A stretch of 64,000 bases of DNA from Lotus japonicus (GCF_012489685.1 NC_080043.1:6326501-6390500); one strand, 5' to 3'. Shown: positions 9,774-19,964, counted from the stretch's first letter. Translations and numbers: made by a program. Notes: generated by a model from the letters alone, not told the origin.

Positions 9774-11348
9774 TTATTCATTGTTTTCTTTCTCCTGTTC
9801 TTCTTCTTCCTCTTCTTCTTCAGTCGCTGTCCAGAGGTTTTGGTCAATCAGGGGAGGATCGTCGGGACCAACCAGTCCTGCGGCGGTTATCTCTTTCATT
9901 ACTCCCATGGCGCTAAAGTCAAAGTTCGGGTACAAATGTTGGGCCTGATCTTTGGCGAGGTAGAAACCGCGCTCGCGGTTGTCAAGGGCGATGTCAGCGG
10001 CTTGTTCCCTCGCCTCAATGGCTTTGGCCTTCTCCGTCGCCAGCTCGTCCTCTAGACTTTTGATCTTTGCTAGTTGGGAAGCAATCTCAGCATCTTTCGT
10101 GGCGAGGGCCTCGGCATGAGTTTCGGTCGCTTTCTTGATCTCCTCGGACGTAGCCTGCATCACCGCCTCCATGTCAGATTTCGCCAAGGCCAAGGACTCC
10201 GCAGACTTTTTCTCTTGCTCCGCCAACGCCTTTTTCACTAACTCCAGCTCAGCGCACAGTATGGCAAGCTCTGACTCCTTAGCAATCAGCGCCTCGCCTC
10301 GGGCGATCAAGTCCTTCTCAGCTTGCTCTTTTTCCTTCTTGCAAGCTTGAAGGCTTGCATCAAGCTCATCTGCTTCTTCCTTCATCAGCGCCAGCTGATC
10401 CTCCAGCTCGCCGATTTTAATCCCCGCTGTGCCAATCATCTTGTCGGCATAGACTTTGTCTTTTCCTGCCTGCGTCGCCAGTTTGTCGAAACGCTTTTCC
10501 CAAGCAGCGGCGGCTTCTTGATGCTTAGCACTTTCGGCCTTCAACCGCTCAGCTTCAACGTTGGCGGCATTGAACTTCTCAAACGTGTGAGCAAAGATGC
10601 ACCCAGCGCGTAGGAGGCAAGCAAGAGTCTCCTCCTTGGTGTCATTCAGGCCCCGACTCAAAACTTCTTTTTCTATAACGTCACGGTTGAGACCAGCAAG
10701 AAAGAATTCTGAGGGTTCAATGGCGTTGGGGAACATATTATAATAGCTTGAGGAACCGACCTCGGGAGCAGGGGCTTGTTCAATTCGAGCTGCTTCAGAG
10801 GTAGTGGCAGCGCCAGGACAGGATTTTTCCCCTTGATGAGGCGGGGAAGGCATGGAGCCTGCATCATGTGTTGAGGGCGGGCTAGGAGGCGCATCTTGGC
10901 GAGGGGGAGACTTTGGGGTTTCATTTTCTTTTTTCCTTATCTCCAATAGGAGTGTCGGAAGACGCAGCAGCTTTTGTGGCGTTAACGCCGGCGGAGGCGG
11001 CTGTTGCGCCAATAGAGGACTCAGCGGCAACAGCAGCGGTCGCACCGGCGGAGGCAGGAGAAGAAGCTGGTACGGCGGTTGGCTCGGTAGCTGCGGCGAC
11101 AGAGGCTTCAGCGACATTTTTGCCTTTAGGCGCAGCAGCAGTGGTGGGCTGAGCGCCAGGGTTGGATGTGTCGGCGTCGGAGGAGGCTTTGGTCAATCTT
11201 CTCCTCTTGGGAGCTTTGGTGCTCTCGGCTTGGTTCTCAGCACCGCCCCGTTTTTTCGCGTCGCCCTCAGTGTTGAATTTTGGGGAAAAGCGAGCCATTC
11301 TCCTCTCGCAGGCCTTCAGGAGCTCGGCGTTCGTGAAATTCATATCTT
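9774..11348 (-). pseudogene. Antisense extra gene of the Tat element, exon 2 (coiled-coil protein, one frame break)
   Basis: Exon 2 starts at 11348 after an acceptor TTGTTACAG and joins exon 1 in phase (a GAA codon spans the junction). Its first part (to 10921) is rich in Ala, Ser and Lys with basic patches (KRRR). A run of six T on the + strand at 10929-10934 then puts the reading frame off by one. The continuation lies in the next frame and runs to a stop at 9774. That second part is mostly a long coiled coil (about 10650-9950 in coordinates, full of Glu, Lys, Ala and Leu heptads) and ends in a run of glutamates. The upstream segment of this second frame (10940-11117) is a shadow. Such antisense ORFs are known in Tat-lineage elements, but their role is not established. 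Confidence 0.72.
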
Positions 11349-11432
11349 CTGTAACAATAAAAAAAAAACGATCAGTGATAACATAGGAGTCGAGAAAGGA
11401 AATGTCAATAATAAAAGTGAGCTATGGGCAAC

Positions 11433-12321
11433 CTAAGTATTTGGGAGTTCTTGAGAGGTCAGCGCCCTCAAGGACTGTTGTGCAGTCAAGGATGGGAAGT
11501 GGGGCAAGGAGATTAAGAAAGGCTTTATCGTTGGCGGACAAGGAATCCTCTGAAGGATCGGTGATCCCGTTGGGCTTCTCTGTCCAGTAAAGAGGAAAGA
11601 GGGCGGTCCCGTCTCTGAGGGTGAATGCCTCTGGGTAGGCGGGATGAACCGCCACACGGAAGTACTTTCGTGCGAAGGAGGACTTCGCGTTACTTTTGTG
11701 GGGATGCAAACACTTCCGGCCGGCTCGGGCCTTCAAGGAAATCCATCCTTTGTTTTTGATGGACTTGGGGTCGACGTCGTAAAGGTAGAAGAAACTGGTG
11801 GGGGATGGGGCGATGCCGACAGCGGCGCTTAGGATTTCAAAACATCGAATGAAGGCCCAGGCGTTAGGGTGGAGTTGACAGGGAGCCGCGTTGATGTCGC
11901 GGAGGACGGTTTGGACAAAGGGCGAGAAAGGAAGCCTGATTCCAAGCTCGCTAAACATGTATTCGTACGCAAAGAAAAAATGGGATCTCTTTACGTCGCC
12001 GTCTGGCTTGTGAAGCCAGGGGCGATCCCCGGGACTGCAAACCCAGATCCTGAGTTTGGCGTTAAACTCATCGTCATTGGACAAGCCACCCAGGGAGTTC
12101 ACGAATTGCACAATGGGATCGCTATCTTGGAAGATGGAAGGTTGATCTATAGCCTCGTGTTTGGGGGCTACTTGGACTGGAAGGGGCAGAGTGGCGTAGG
12201 TTTTTAGTCGGTGAGCTGGGATCTCCGGAACCTCTAAACGGAGGCCGCCGGCAGCGGTGGAGTCAGGGTCGCTTTCGGAGGAGGAAGAAGAGTGATTAGG
12301 GGAGGTAGGGTTTGAAGCCAT
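11433..12321 (-). CDS. Antisense extra gene of the Tat element, exon 1 (putative gypsy-type transposon domain)
   Basis: The ATG at 12321 begins a Ser-rich N-terminus, followed by a folded region of about 200 residues resembling the plant domain named putative gypsy type transposon (Transposase_28). Typical landmarks are LPFSPFV, the ILSAAVGIAPSP block and a WISL-K segment. The exon ends at 11433 with donor CTTAG|GTTGCC. The 84-bp intron (11349-11432) joins exon 2 in matching phase. A TATA box on the same strand at 12544-12537 supports its own promoter inside the element. The frame is open upstream to 13107, but that stretch contains the TATA box and looks non-coding. Function is unknown. Confidence 0.78.
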
Positions 12322-12536
12322 TTTTAGAAGACAGTGAAGTGAAAGAAAGGAAAAGATCAGTATGTGTGCAATGTAAAGATAAGGACAGTGGGACTCACCG
12401 GAGTAGGATGTGAAGAGTGGGTAGCGGAAAGGGTGATAAGCGACGGCTCCGGAGCGGAAGTGGGCAGAAGGAGTTTGGTAAGCGATTAGGGAAGTGAAGA
12501 GGGGTCTCGGAAAGGGATGACAGTGGGGAAGAAGGG

Positions 12537-12544
12537 TTTTTATA
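12537..12544 (-). promoter_or_regulatory. Candidate TATA box of the antisense gene
   Basis: On the minus strand it reads TATAAAAA, preceded by a C-poor, pyrimidine-mixed stretch. It lies about 215 bp upstream of the antisense ATG at 12321. It would drive transcription opposite to the LTR promoter. Confidence 0.5.
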
Positions 12545-13161
12545 GGAGAAGGGGAGAAGCTGGAAGGGTGACGCGTGTTGGACGCGTGTGGAAGGTTGGA
12601 AGTCATGATGGTTTTGGGGAGGTGGGTCGCGTGCAAAGGGGAGTTACTGCGCACGATGGGACGGTTATGAAAGGTGAAGTGACGGTTCCGGAGAAAGAGG
12701 GAAATTGATGTAACCAACACATCACGTGGGGCAGCCACGTGAGGCAGATAGAAATTTGAAAGGGTTTTAAAATAAGGGAAAGCGCGAAAAGCCTCGCCAC
12801 TACAAGGATCAAACACCATCGCCTGACGATTGACAACAACAACGAAGTTCAGTCGCTCGCCAGGGTCACCGCCAGTCAATGATTGAATGATCGGCACATG
12901 ACCCATGCCTGCCACCTTTCCCGCCGGCGAGCGATCATACACCTGCTCCAACTTATCACCAATACAAAGTAGTCGTTCTCGCCGCTTGCGGACTTGTGGA
13001 CTTGCCAGCTTGGTTTGCTCGTCAAGTCGGTGGACTGGGTAACTGAAAATGCTAGTTTCCTTTTGCTCACGCCATGTTGGCGATATAGTTAACTTCTCTT
13101 TTCTCAAGCCATGTTGGCAGTGTAGATTCCGATGTACAATAAGACATGTAACAGCATTTAA

Positions 13162-13200
13162 AAGACACCCTTAGCTCTCATACCTCGAGCTCGGTGTCTT
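13162..13200. other. Stem-loop just before the 3' LTR
   Basis: AAGACACC at 13162-13169 pairs with GGTGTCTT at 13193-13200, ending 9 bp before the 3' LTR. No purine-rich tract of the usual kind is visible in the 100 bp before 13210, so this is where the plus-strand primer would be expected. Confidence 0.5.
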
Positions 13201-13209
13201 GTGGACTAG

Positions 13210-13489
13210 TGGACTGGGCGAGCCCCTAGAGGGGCAACGCCCAGCATGTATCCCGCCCTGAGGCGGGGCCCTGGCCTTCAGATGGGCCTTGATCTCGGAG
13301 GCCCAATTGGCCCAATAGGTAGTACCCAAGCTCTATAAATAGGAGGTAGTTATCAATTGTAAGGGACTTTTTGGCTCATTTGATGAAGTAACACATAAAA
13401 TTCAGCATTCTCTCTCTTACTCTCTCTCTCTAGCACAATCTCTCTACCCTTAGGTACTATACCTTTCCTCAATGTTCATTCCCAGAACA
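13210..13489 (+). repeat. 3' LTR, 280 bp
   Basis: It appears to match the 5' LTR base for base over 280 bp, ends AGAACA and is followed by the target duplication CCGTA at 13490-13494. The internal DNA before it ends TGGACTAG, a short near-repeat of the LTR start TGGACTGG. Confidence 0.95.
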
Positions 13490-13494
13490 CCGTA

Positions 13495-13779
13495 AATTCA
13501 AATTGAACTTTTATCAACTGAGCGTGTTACAGTGAAGTTTGGAGAAAAAATAAATAGTCTTAATGCGTTTTTTTTAATCACATGAGGAAGATAGTCTTAG
13601 AGGAGTAGGCAGGAGTATATATTTTAGATAGGTCATTTTTAATTCATAATCCAGCTCCAATAATTTTTTTTAGAGAAGAATTTTTTTCATGAGTTTTAAA
13701 AAAATTAGTTTAGATAATTAATATGGTTTGTGCTTCACCAAAAAGCCTAGATAGTTGAATGAGAGGACATAATGAACCT
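13495..13779. other. AT-rich intergenic DNA
   Basis: No gene or recognisable repeat is seen. It continues the DNA that was split by the retrotransposon. Confidence 0.4.
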
Positions 13780-14290
13780 AAATCAACCTATTCATTGAAT
13801 CTACACATATGGGAGATCATTGAATCTGGTGATGAACCCCTACTACAAGAGCATCCTGGACTCTTGAGCAGAAAGATAAATTCCTTCAAATTGCTAAAGT
13901 CAAGATCTCTATCTATCTAACTTGTGCTTTGAGCAAATCAGATTATGAAATATTCATGGATGTGCTACTGATAAGGAGAATTGGGACACACTTGTCATTG
14001 CTCATGAAGGTACTGATAGAGTAAAAGAAGCCAAGGCCAGCATGATTACTCATCAATATGAAATGTTCAAGATGGAGGCTCATGAGACCATTGATCAAAT
14101 GTTTGAAATTTCCAAACAATTACAAGTGGTCTTAAATCACTTGGGAAGACAATCCCATCTTTTGACAAAGTGAGAAAGATTCTAAGGAGTCTTCCAAAGC
14201 AATGGAGGCAAAAATTTACTTCCAAGAAGCAAAGGGCGGACAACAATTGAGCTTGATGAAAATGACTTTGAATATAACAACAACAACAAC
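13780..14290 (+). pseudogene. Decayed Ty1/copia-type gag (UBN2-like) fragment
   Basis: Translated in pieces, the + strand gives the recognisable copia gag pattern: a region with A-K-V-K-I...L-T-C-A-L-S-K, then a W-D-T-L-V-I-A-H-E-G-T-D-R-V-K-E-A-K block, Y-E-M-F-K-M-E-A-H-E-T-I, and near the end V-R-K-I-L-R-S-L-P-K-Q-W. Several frameshifts and stops interrupt it, and no protease, integrase or RT follows. It is an old fragment with no LTRs seen nearby. Confidence 0.7.
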
Positions 14291-15045
14291 AACAAAAATA
14301 GACAAATAATGAAGCCACTTATTGACAGAAACAGAGCACTTGTCATTAAATTCCAACTCAATATATATCACTTTGTATATTTACAAGACATGTCGGGAAT
14401 GAACATGAGGCATGGCTAACATACCCAAAGGCAACTCTTCCAAGAACTTCAAAGATGAACAAGATTGTATAAAAGTACCTTAAAATACGAGGTTTAGAGC
14501 TGCAAAGCTGCAAAAATAGGAACTGTGAAGATCAATTTTAGAAGAAATAACAGGACCTGATTGATAACTCATGTACTCTCAAAATAGTGATACAATTTCA
14601 AACAAATTTCACATAAAGAAGAGCAAAAGGAAACAAATAGGCAAGTAAGATTCAAGGTTTGCTGCCTTCAATGAGTTTGGGCCAGACGCATACAGGTGGT
14701 GCTGGGAACACCTTCATGCCCCAGAACACCTTCTTGCAGCATCTTGCATTGTCGGGTTTGGATTCTGATTGCGTGAAATTGGGGTTGCAGCGTCAAGGCT
14801 TAGAACAAGGATTCAGTGTGCAGTTTTTAGAACACTGATACAGCCTGTGATATTTTTCACCTATCTATGTCATCTCTTCCCATCATGTACAAATATTTTT
14901 CTGAAAACTCCAAATGAAAGCACAAAAAGTGTGGGAAAATGTAGCCCATACCAGCGATTTTCCACTTTTCCTCTCTTGTTCATCGAGGAACTTGTGTGGA
15001 ACCAATATATGATTGTTTCATTTTTAAGCTCTTTCATGCAAATTG
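14291..15045. other. Intergenic DNA, no gene recognised
   Basis: It starts with an AAC trinucleotide run (about 14280-14297). The rest has short frames only; the open frame at 14769-15077 has no recognisable domain. Confidence 0.4.
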
Positions 15046-15049
15046 AATG

Positions 15050-15165
15050 GTCGAATTCTCGTCTAAGAAGTTCATAGATGCTGAATTCGATTTCAAGTAT
15101 GGAGTTGAGGAAATAGTTGAAGACGCCATTAAATGCTGCACAGAGAAAGGTTACCTGCGAGGTGG
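15050..15165 (+). pseudogene. Relic of the last exon of a DFR/vestitone-reductase-like gene
   Basis: In one frame the DNA reads SSKKFIDAEFDFKYG, then VEEIVEDAIKCCTEKGYL. This matches the C-terminal pattern of plant NAD(P)H-dependent short-chain reductases of the dihydroflavonol reductase, anthocyanidin reductase and vestitone reductase group (SSKK-x-D-x-G-F-x-FKYG...D-A-I-x-CC-x-x-KGYL). Upstream exons with the NADP-binding GxxGxxG and YxxxK motifs were not found, so only a fragment remains. The match rests on about 35 residues. Confidence 0.5.
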
Positions 15166-15917
15166 GTGTGCACCCTTTTTTCCATCATAGGATGGTTTTC
15201 CATATAAGAAAGAAATAGCTATCCATTTAAGAAAAAGTTATGTTTTTTTGGATTGAAGTTCTATTGGTAATAAATCAAGCAAGCAAGTCTAAATCTCCTA
15301 TGGTCTGTCTTAAATCAAACAATATGTGCTTGGGTGGTTGCTGCAATCTGCATTCTTAACTTTCCTAATAGTAATAGTCTAATAGATTATTGGGAGTTTT
15401 CAAAAGCTATTGGAGATGTGTTCAACTTCATGGAACACTCAATTTCCTATAATTAAACTGGAATGACCTCTATAAGAACTTCTATTCAGTACTCATGTCT
15501 ATAACCCAAAGTTAAATATTCACATACTCAGATGTTATTAGTACCAGCTAAACCTGTTTAGTGTTTACGGTACCATATTCAAGGATGATTGATTAAAGCA
15601 TTGGTAACACATGAACCCTTTAGATTCCATAGTAATTGTGACAAGACCAACCAGTTTAAGCTTAAGAGCTTCTAATCTACCATCAGTATAGCAACACCGG
15701 AGGATGGATTGAAATCCATTGAGACCAAAACAGAACAAAGGAAATAAAAGAAATTTCATCAGTCATGAAGTAAAACTCATAATTGGTTATCCAAGAAAAC
15801 TTCACAACTTTGTATCTACAACTGTACATTTAATTGCTAGACCATATCTGTAACCAAAGCATATATAGAATATCAAAAGAAACTGAAAACATGTATCAAT
15901 CAGAACAATAACTGAAG
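15166..15917. other. Intergenic DNA and probable 3' flank of the minus-strand gene
   Basis: There is no coding signal. The part nearest 15917 is probably the 3' untranslated region of the Cys/His-rich protein gene on the minus strand. Confidence 0.4.
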
Positions 15918-17244
15918 TTAATACAATGTAAAACCATCGTCATAGCAAACATGCCAGCCCCATCTACAGGGCGGGGCATTCTCACCATACTCAGCACAGC
16001 AACTCCATCTTCTCTTCCAATTCGCACGACCGGTATTTGGTCTGTCATTCTTCTCATTCCATTTGTAAACAATTACTCCAGATTTATCAGTCCATTCCCC
16101 ATCAATTCCTTGGTGAGGTGGAGCCAATGAATATAGCCCCTTATCTCCTACAACATTACAAGCGTTTCACCAGAGGCGGAGCTTATAAGTGACAGGGAGG
16201 AGCTTCAGCTCCCCCAAAGTCTCCAAGTCATATTTGAGTACTAGTATTAATATATGACATATAATATTATGTGTGTAAAAGGAGTGTGGCTAGACATATC
16301 AGACAAAAATGTGAAGCTTAATAATGATAAACATTAGAAAGAAATGTAACTTTTGCCCAAATTTTAAGCTTCCTACATAAGCCTCTCATTTCTTTCTCCC
16401 GTAACTTTTTGTTTTCCATCAAGTTCTAGTGGGTTTTTCCAACTTTGCTTCCAAACTTTCACCCTCTTGTGTAAAACTCCATATTTCTAACTCTAACTCA
16501 ACATTTTTATCTTAATTTTCTTTTGTTTTCCTTGCTCGAACGTCATTCTTTGTGTGCAGCTCTCAAACTCAAAGCTTTTTTTAACCCCATTTTTATGGGG
16601 GGATCAACTCATAGCTATTGAGGTAATTTCTTGTATATTGTTCTTGCATGTGGGTTTAATTAGCTTGTTGTTAAAAGTCTTATTTTAGCTCCTCTAATAT
16701 TTTGCTCAAGCTCCGCCACTGAGCGTTTGATTTATATATATTGCAAATATTATGCTTTACAAAATTATCATTTTATAGCTCAGTCTCAGACTCTCAGCAA
16801 ACAAACCAGAAACAAAATTGGAACAACCTATAATTGCATGTTCGAATCAGCTTCTCTTTCCACATAATATATTTAATTCCGACACCAGAAGCTACTCACA
16901 GACACTTATTCTCATAAATAATTTTGTTTTTGTAATCAATTGTAGGAGAATTTCTAAATATGCTCTGAGTCTATAAACAAATAGTAAAAGCATGACATGG
17001 ATAAAAATCTCATAGGTAAAATGTTATGCATACCATTGGTGTGACCGTGGAAAGAGCAAGAAACTGGTGAATTATCTTGATCTGAGTAAAGGGTGTTGCA
17101 TCTCAAGCACAGTTTCTTTGTTTGGACAAAAGATGGGGTTGCTTTGCTCTGTGAATTTGAGCAACACTTGACCTCTAAAATGCCATGTCCAATTCCAACA
17201 GGCCTGAAGAACAGGTTTTGAGAGTAACTAACTGCATAAACCAT
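15918..17244 (-). CDS. Cys/His-rich 146-residue protein, two exons (possible CHORD-like zinc-binding domain)
   Basis: Exon 1 is 17244-17034 and exon 2 is 16147-15918. The splice sites (AATG|GTATGC and TTGTAG|GAG) keep phase, and 211+230 nt gives 147 codons including the stop. The protein has a short N-terminus, then CLRCNTLYSDQDN...CSFHGH, and later W-S-C-C, C and W-H-V. This C-x2-C...C-x2-H...W-x-CC...C...H spacing resembles CHORD-type zinc-binding modules, where a C-x-[YF]-H-x-G is followed by W-x-CC, but the identity is not certain. No signal peptide or membrane segment is evident. The 886-bp intron carries a hAT-type MITE (16171-16721). The neighbouring bases are free of stops only within the two exons, which supports a real gene. 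The family is conserved-looking, but I cannot name its function. Confidence 0.72.
16171..16721. mobile_element. Non-autonomous hAT-type MITE (551 bp) in an intron
   Basis: Terminal inverted repeats are CAGAGGCGGAGCTT at the left and CAGTGGCGGAGCTT (reverse complement) at the right, the CAG-x-GGCGGAGC end common in plant hAT elements. The flanks share AGCGTTT (16161-16167 and 16722-16728), an 8-bp-type duplication with two extra bases at the left. There is no transposase. It lies in the intron of the Cys/His-rich gene in DNA that must be spliced out. Confidence 0.75.
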
Positions 17245-17642
17245 TTAGATTCTCCTTTTTTGTTTTACTAGGCGAATCTAAGAAATGGTAAAGAGCAGTG
17301 ACAAGTTGAACTGAACTCTGAATGTTGTGTTTCTGAGAGAGTAAGAACGGTGATAACGCCAATAGCGACATAAATCGAGCGTCACAAGATATAATACGTA
17401 TATCTTACTACCATGGCATCGATGAATCAGTTACAAATAAAAGAGTAATGGCATTTTCCTGTCAAAAAAAAAAGAGTAATGGCATTCCACTTTATTTTTT
17501 AATATTTTTTTCAATATTTTTTTTATAAATTGGTGAGCCAAAGGCCAATTTTTAACTCATTTTTTTCCATATCCTTTACTACATTTCTTATCACATCCAC
17601 TATCATATCTCTCATTTCTCTTTCTATTTTTCATATCTCACC
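17245..17642. other. Promoter-side flank of the Cys/His-rich gene, AT-rich
   Basis: This lies upstream of the minus-strand ATG at 17244. A near-duplicated AAAGAGTAATGGCATT occurs at about 17440-17455 and 17471-17486. No clear TATA box was assigned. Confidence 0.35.
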
Positions 17643-17960
17643 TAAGAGTATCGCTAATCATGAATTGTTGTTGAGTTGCTTAAACAATATTTTGGTAGAC
17701 CCAAGCTATCACATAGGATTTAAGCAACTCATAAGCAACTTAGAACATCTCCAATGCAAGTTGCTTAACCGGTTGGAGCACCACCAGAGCAACATAACAT
17801 GTTAGTTCTTGTTGCTTAAATTTTAGCAACGTTGCTTATTTAGAGCATCTCCAACCATGAGTTGCTAGTTGGGTTGCTTAAACACTATTCTGGTGGGCCT
17901 AATATGTCACATAGAATTTAAGCAACTTATGTAGATTTCGCTCCAACCATGGTTTCTTAT
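17643..17960. repeat. Overlapping MITE-like fragments (GAGCATCTCCAACC type)
   Basis: The block repeats diverged copies of a unit with GAGCATCTCCAACCATGAGTTGC and TTGCTTAA near 17643, 17743 and 17843, mixed with inverted forms (TTAAGCAAC). GAGC-ATCTCCAA ends next to TTA are typical of plant PIF/Harbinger-type MITEs. The copies are nested or truncated, so no single complete element could be drawn. Confidence 0.5.
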
Positions 17961-17984
17961 TTTACTTTTGGTTGGATCTCACTA

Positions 17985-18356
17985 TAACTCATATTTATAT
18001 TTCAATGTCATGACATCATTCAAGGTCATGAATATCACCGATGAGTGTTTTAACAACAAATTATCAACCATTGGAAGGTTTTCGGTAACTGCTCATTACC
18101 GACGGTTTTACAACATTATCGAAAACCTTTGGGCATTGGTAATTTGTGATTTTATCGTAGTGTTTGTGCATTGATGTTGCACATTGCCGACACTAAATAG
18201 CATAGGTCTATATGACCAACTCTAAACTTTATGAGTTTGCGTCGGATATCATCTCTGACAGGCTTGCGTTGGCCTAAATTGGTTGTAATGTCGGTTTTTC
18301 ACTTGTAAGCATCAGCTTTTGGCTAACATTAATTCGTTTTTTTCTTGTAGTTACTA
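17985..18356. mobile_element. Possible CACTA-type transposon remnant
   Basis: It contains short repeated CCGACACT, CGTCGG and GTCGG motifs in both orientations and ends TTTTTTTCTTGTAGT, similar to the usual CACTA terminus (CACTACAAGAAAA reversed). No matching left end or transposase was found. The assignment is weak. Confidence 0.3.
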
Positions 18357-18569
18357 GTTCTTGCTTAATAGATAATTTTACTCTCTCAATTGGAGTTTTT
18401 TGTTTCATTTTATAGTTTTCAAATTACAATTTTTTTAATGTTAAAAAACATCTAATTAAAACAGTTTTTAAATACAGTTTTCAAAAACTACACTCAAGCA
18501 GCTCTAATAATTCTACTCCTTTCACGAGCAATTGTACTAGGCAAGTACATTGCGTACCATGCATATATA
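18357..18569. other. AT-rich spacer between transposon remnants
   Basis: No gene or repeat boundary was seen here. Confidence 0.3.
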
Positions 18570-18572
18570 TTA

Positions 18573-19752
18573 GAGCAACTCCAACGCTGGTTTCTTAGCC
18601 CAGCTGGAGTTGCTAAGGAACCAAGTTAGAGTTTCTTATGCATTGGAGCTTGGTTTCTTAATGGTTTCTTAATTCATGAACAGTGTCCACGGTTCCTTCT
18701 GTAAGGAACTTTGCTTTTTGGTTTCTTAATTAAAATACAATATTTTCTCTCACATATTCACCAACAGCTTTCAGAGCGAAATTAACAGAAAGGATGAAAT
18801 TGAAGATTTGAGGTTCAACAGATTCAACAGAGACATACACACAGAGCATCAAGATAAAAAATTTATTGAAAAAAAATCAAACTTTACATTCAAAAATCAA
18901 ATAAAAAAAATTTGCAGCTCTCCGATTCAGTTGTGGAAGCTCTGATCTTAAAGGAAGCTCTTTGCATGTGTGAAAAGGAAGCTCCTTTGCAAGCTTCAAG
19001 GCTTTGAGCATATGAAACAGGGGTTGTTGGGGGCGTACCGTGGCTGTATGGTGGCGGTAGTGGTTGTTTGGTGGCGGTGGTGGTTGTTTGGTGACCGGTT
19101 TGGGCTTTAGAGGCGTGAAACACCAGAGAGAGGGAGAAGAAGTGAGGGAGAGAGGCAGAGGAAGAAGCTTCTGGATGCAGGTGAGGGAGAAGAGAGGAAG
19201 AAGAAGAGAGAAGAGGGAGGAGGGATGCGGCTAGGGTTTGATGAATGGGGGAGAGAGAGAAAAAGTTGAATATATAGGTGGTGACCGGCTGAACAGGTCA
19301 TCCAACCGTTAATGACCGGTCTAGACCGGTTATGACTTGGTTTGGACTTGGTTTGACCGGCCTGGCCGGTTTTTTCTCTTTGGACTTTTTTTTTGAAATC
19401 AACTTTGGATTACTTTGATAAGCCCAATTTTATTTGAACTTTCAGCCCAAACATTAATATTTAATTATAGTATTAAGGAAATTAAAAGAAAATAATTAAA
19501 TTTAATTATATTATTGATTTAATATTAAATTTTAAATCTAAATTGAATGAAAATAAATATTATAAATTAATGTTGTATGGTGGGACACAGTGGGACCCTT
19601 GAAATAGTAATTTAAGAACCCATGGGTTGGAGCAAAATCTGCTTCAGTTTCTTAGGAGTTTCTTAAGTCTGATGTGGCAGTACGGACCCACAAAAATAGT
19701 GCTGAATAGTGTGTTAAGAAACCAAATAAGAATTTTGGGGTTGGAGTTGCTC
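18573..19752. mobile_element. Non-autonomous PIF/Harbinger-like element (1180 bp)
   Basis: The ends are GAGCAACTCCAAC and its reverse complement GTTGGAGTTGCTC, flanked on both sides by TTA (18570-18572 and 19753-19755), the usual Harbinger target duplication. The ends also share a longer, looser similarity (GGTTTCTTA / TAAGAAACC). Inside are short minus-strand frames, CT-rich and CCGG-repeating DNA (19280-19370) and no transposase, so it would depend on another element. Two minus-strand frames of 60-80 codons are low-complexity and were not called genes. Confidence 0.75.
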
Positions 19753-19755
19753 TTA

Positions 19756-19950
19756 TATCCCTAATGTATGACCCCTCACTTACTTTCCTCTACGGAAAAT
19801 ATTAGATTTTGTGGTCAATAAAAAGTAGTACATATGTAAGATCAATGGGGAATTTGGTCATTGGAGTTCTAGACAAGGCCTAGACTCTAAACTGTACATA
19901 TAAATTGTTCAGACATACTAGAGCAGATACATGAAGAAAAAGAGTAACAA
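19756..19950. other. Spacer before the pararetrovirus cluster
   Basis: No gene was seen. This is the left host flank of viral copy A. Confidence 0.4.
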
Positions 19951-19964
19951 TATATATATATATA
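19951..19964. repeat. (TA)7 run at the left border of the viral cluster
   Basis: An uninterrupted TA dinucleotide run abuts the first viral base. Integration next to TA-rich DNA is a known tendency of endogenous Caulimoviridae. Confidence 0.8.

Larger units (their letters stand above)
2903..13489 (+). mobile_element. Complete Tat-lineage Ty3/gypsy LTR retrotransposon (10,587 bp)
   Basis: Layout: 5' LTR 2903-3182, primer binding site 3185-3202, sense gag-pol 3347-8713, a spacer with a 2 x 267-bp tandem repeat, an antisense spliced gene 12321-9774, and 3' LTR 13210-13489. The flanks carry the 5-bp duplication CCGTA. A second RNase H-like domain before integrase and an extra antisense gene after pol are hallmarks of the Tat group (Ogre, Retand and relatives). 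The two LTRs appear identical by eye, so the insertion is recent. The extra DNA between integrase and the 3' LTR is about 4.5 kb. Gag-pol has one in-frame TGA and the antisense gene has one frame break, so this copy may depend on other copies to move. Confidence 0.93.

Noticed and set aside
10852..11436. Gly/Ser-rich open frame of 194 codons on the + strand
   Set aside because: It is the complement of the Ala/Pro-rich antisense exon and overlaps its intron; a shadow frame.
12322..13107. Upstream open frame continuous with the antisense Tat gene
   Set aside because: It includes a TATA box and has no domain-like composition. The Ser-rich start at 12321 fits better as the protein start.
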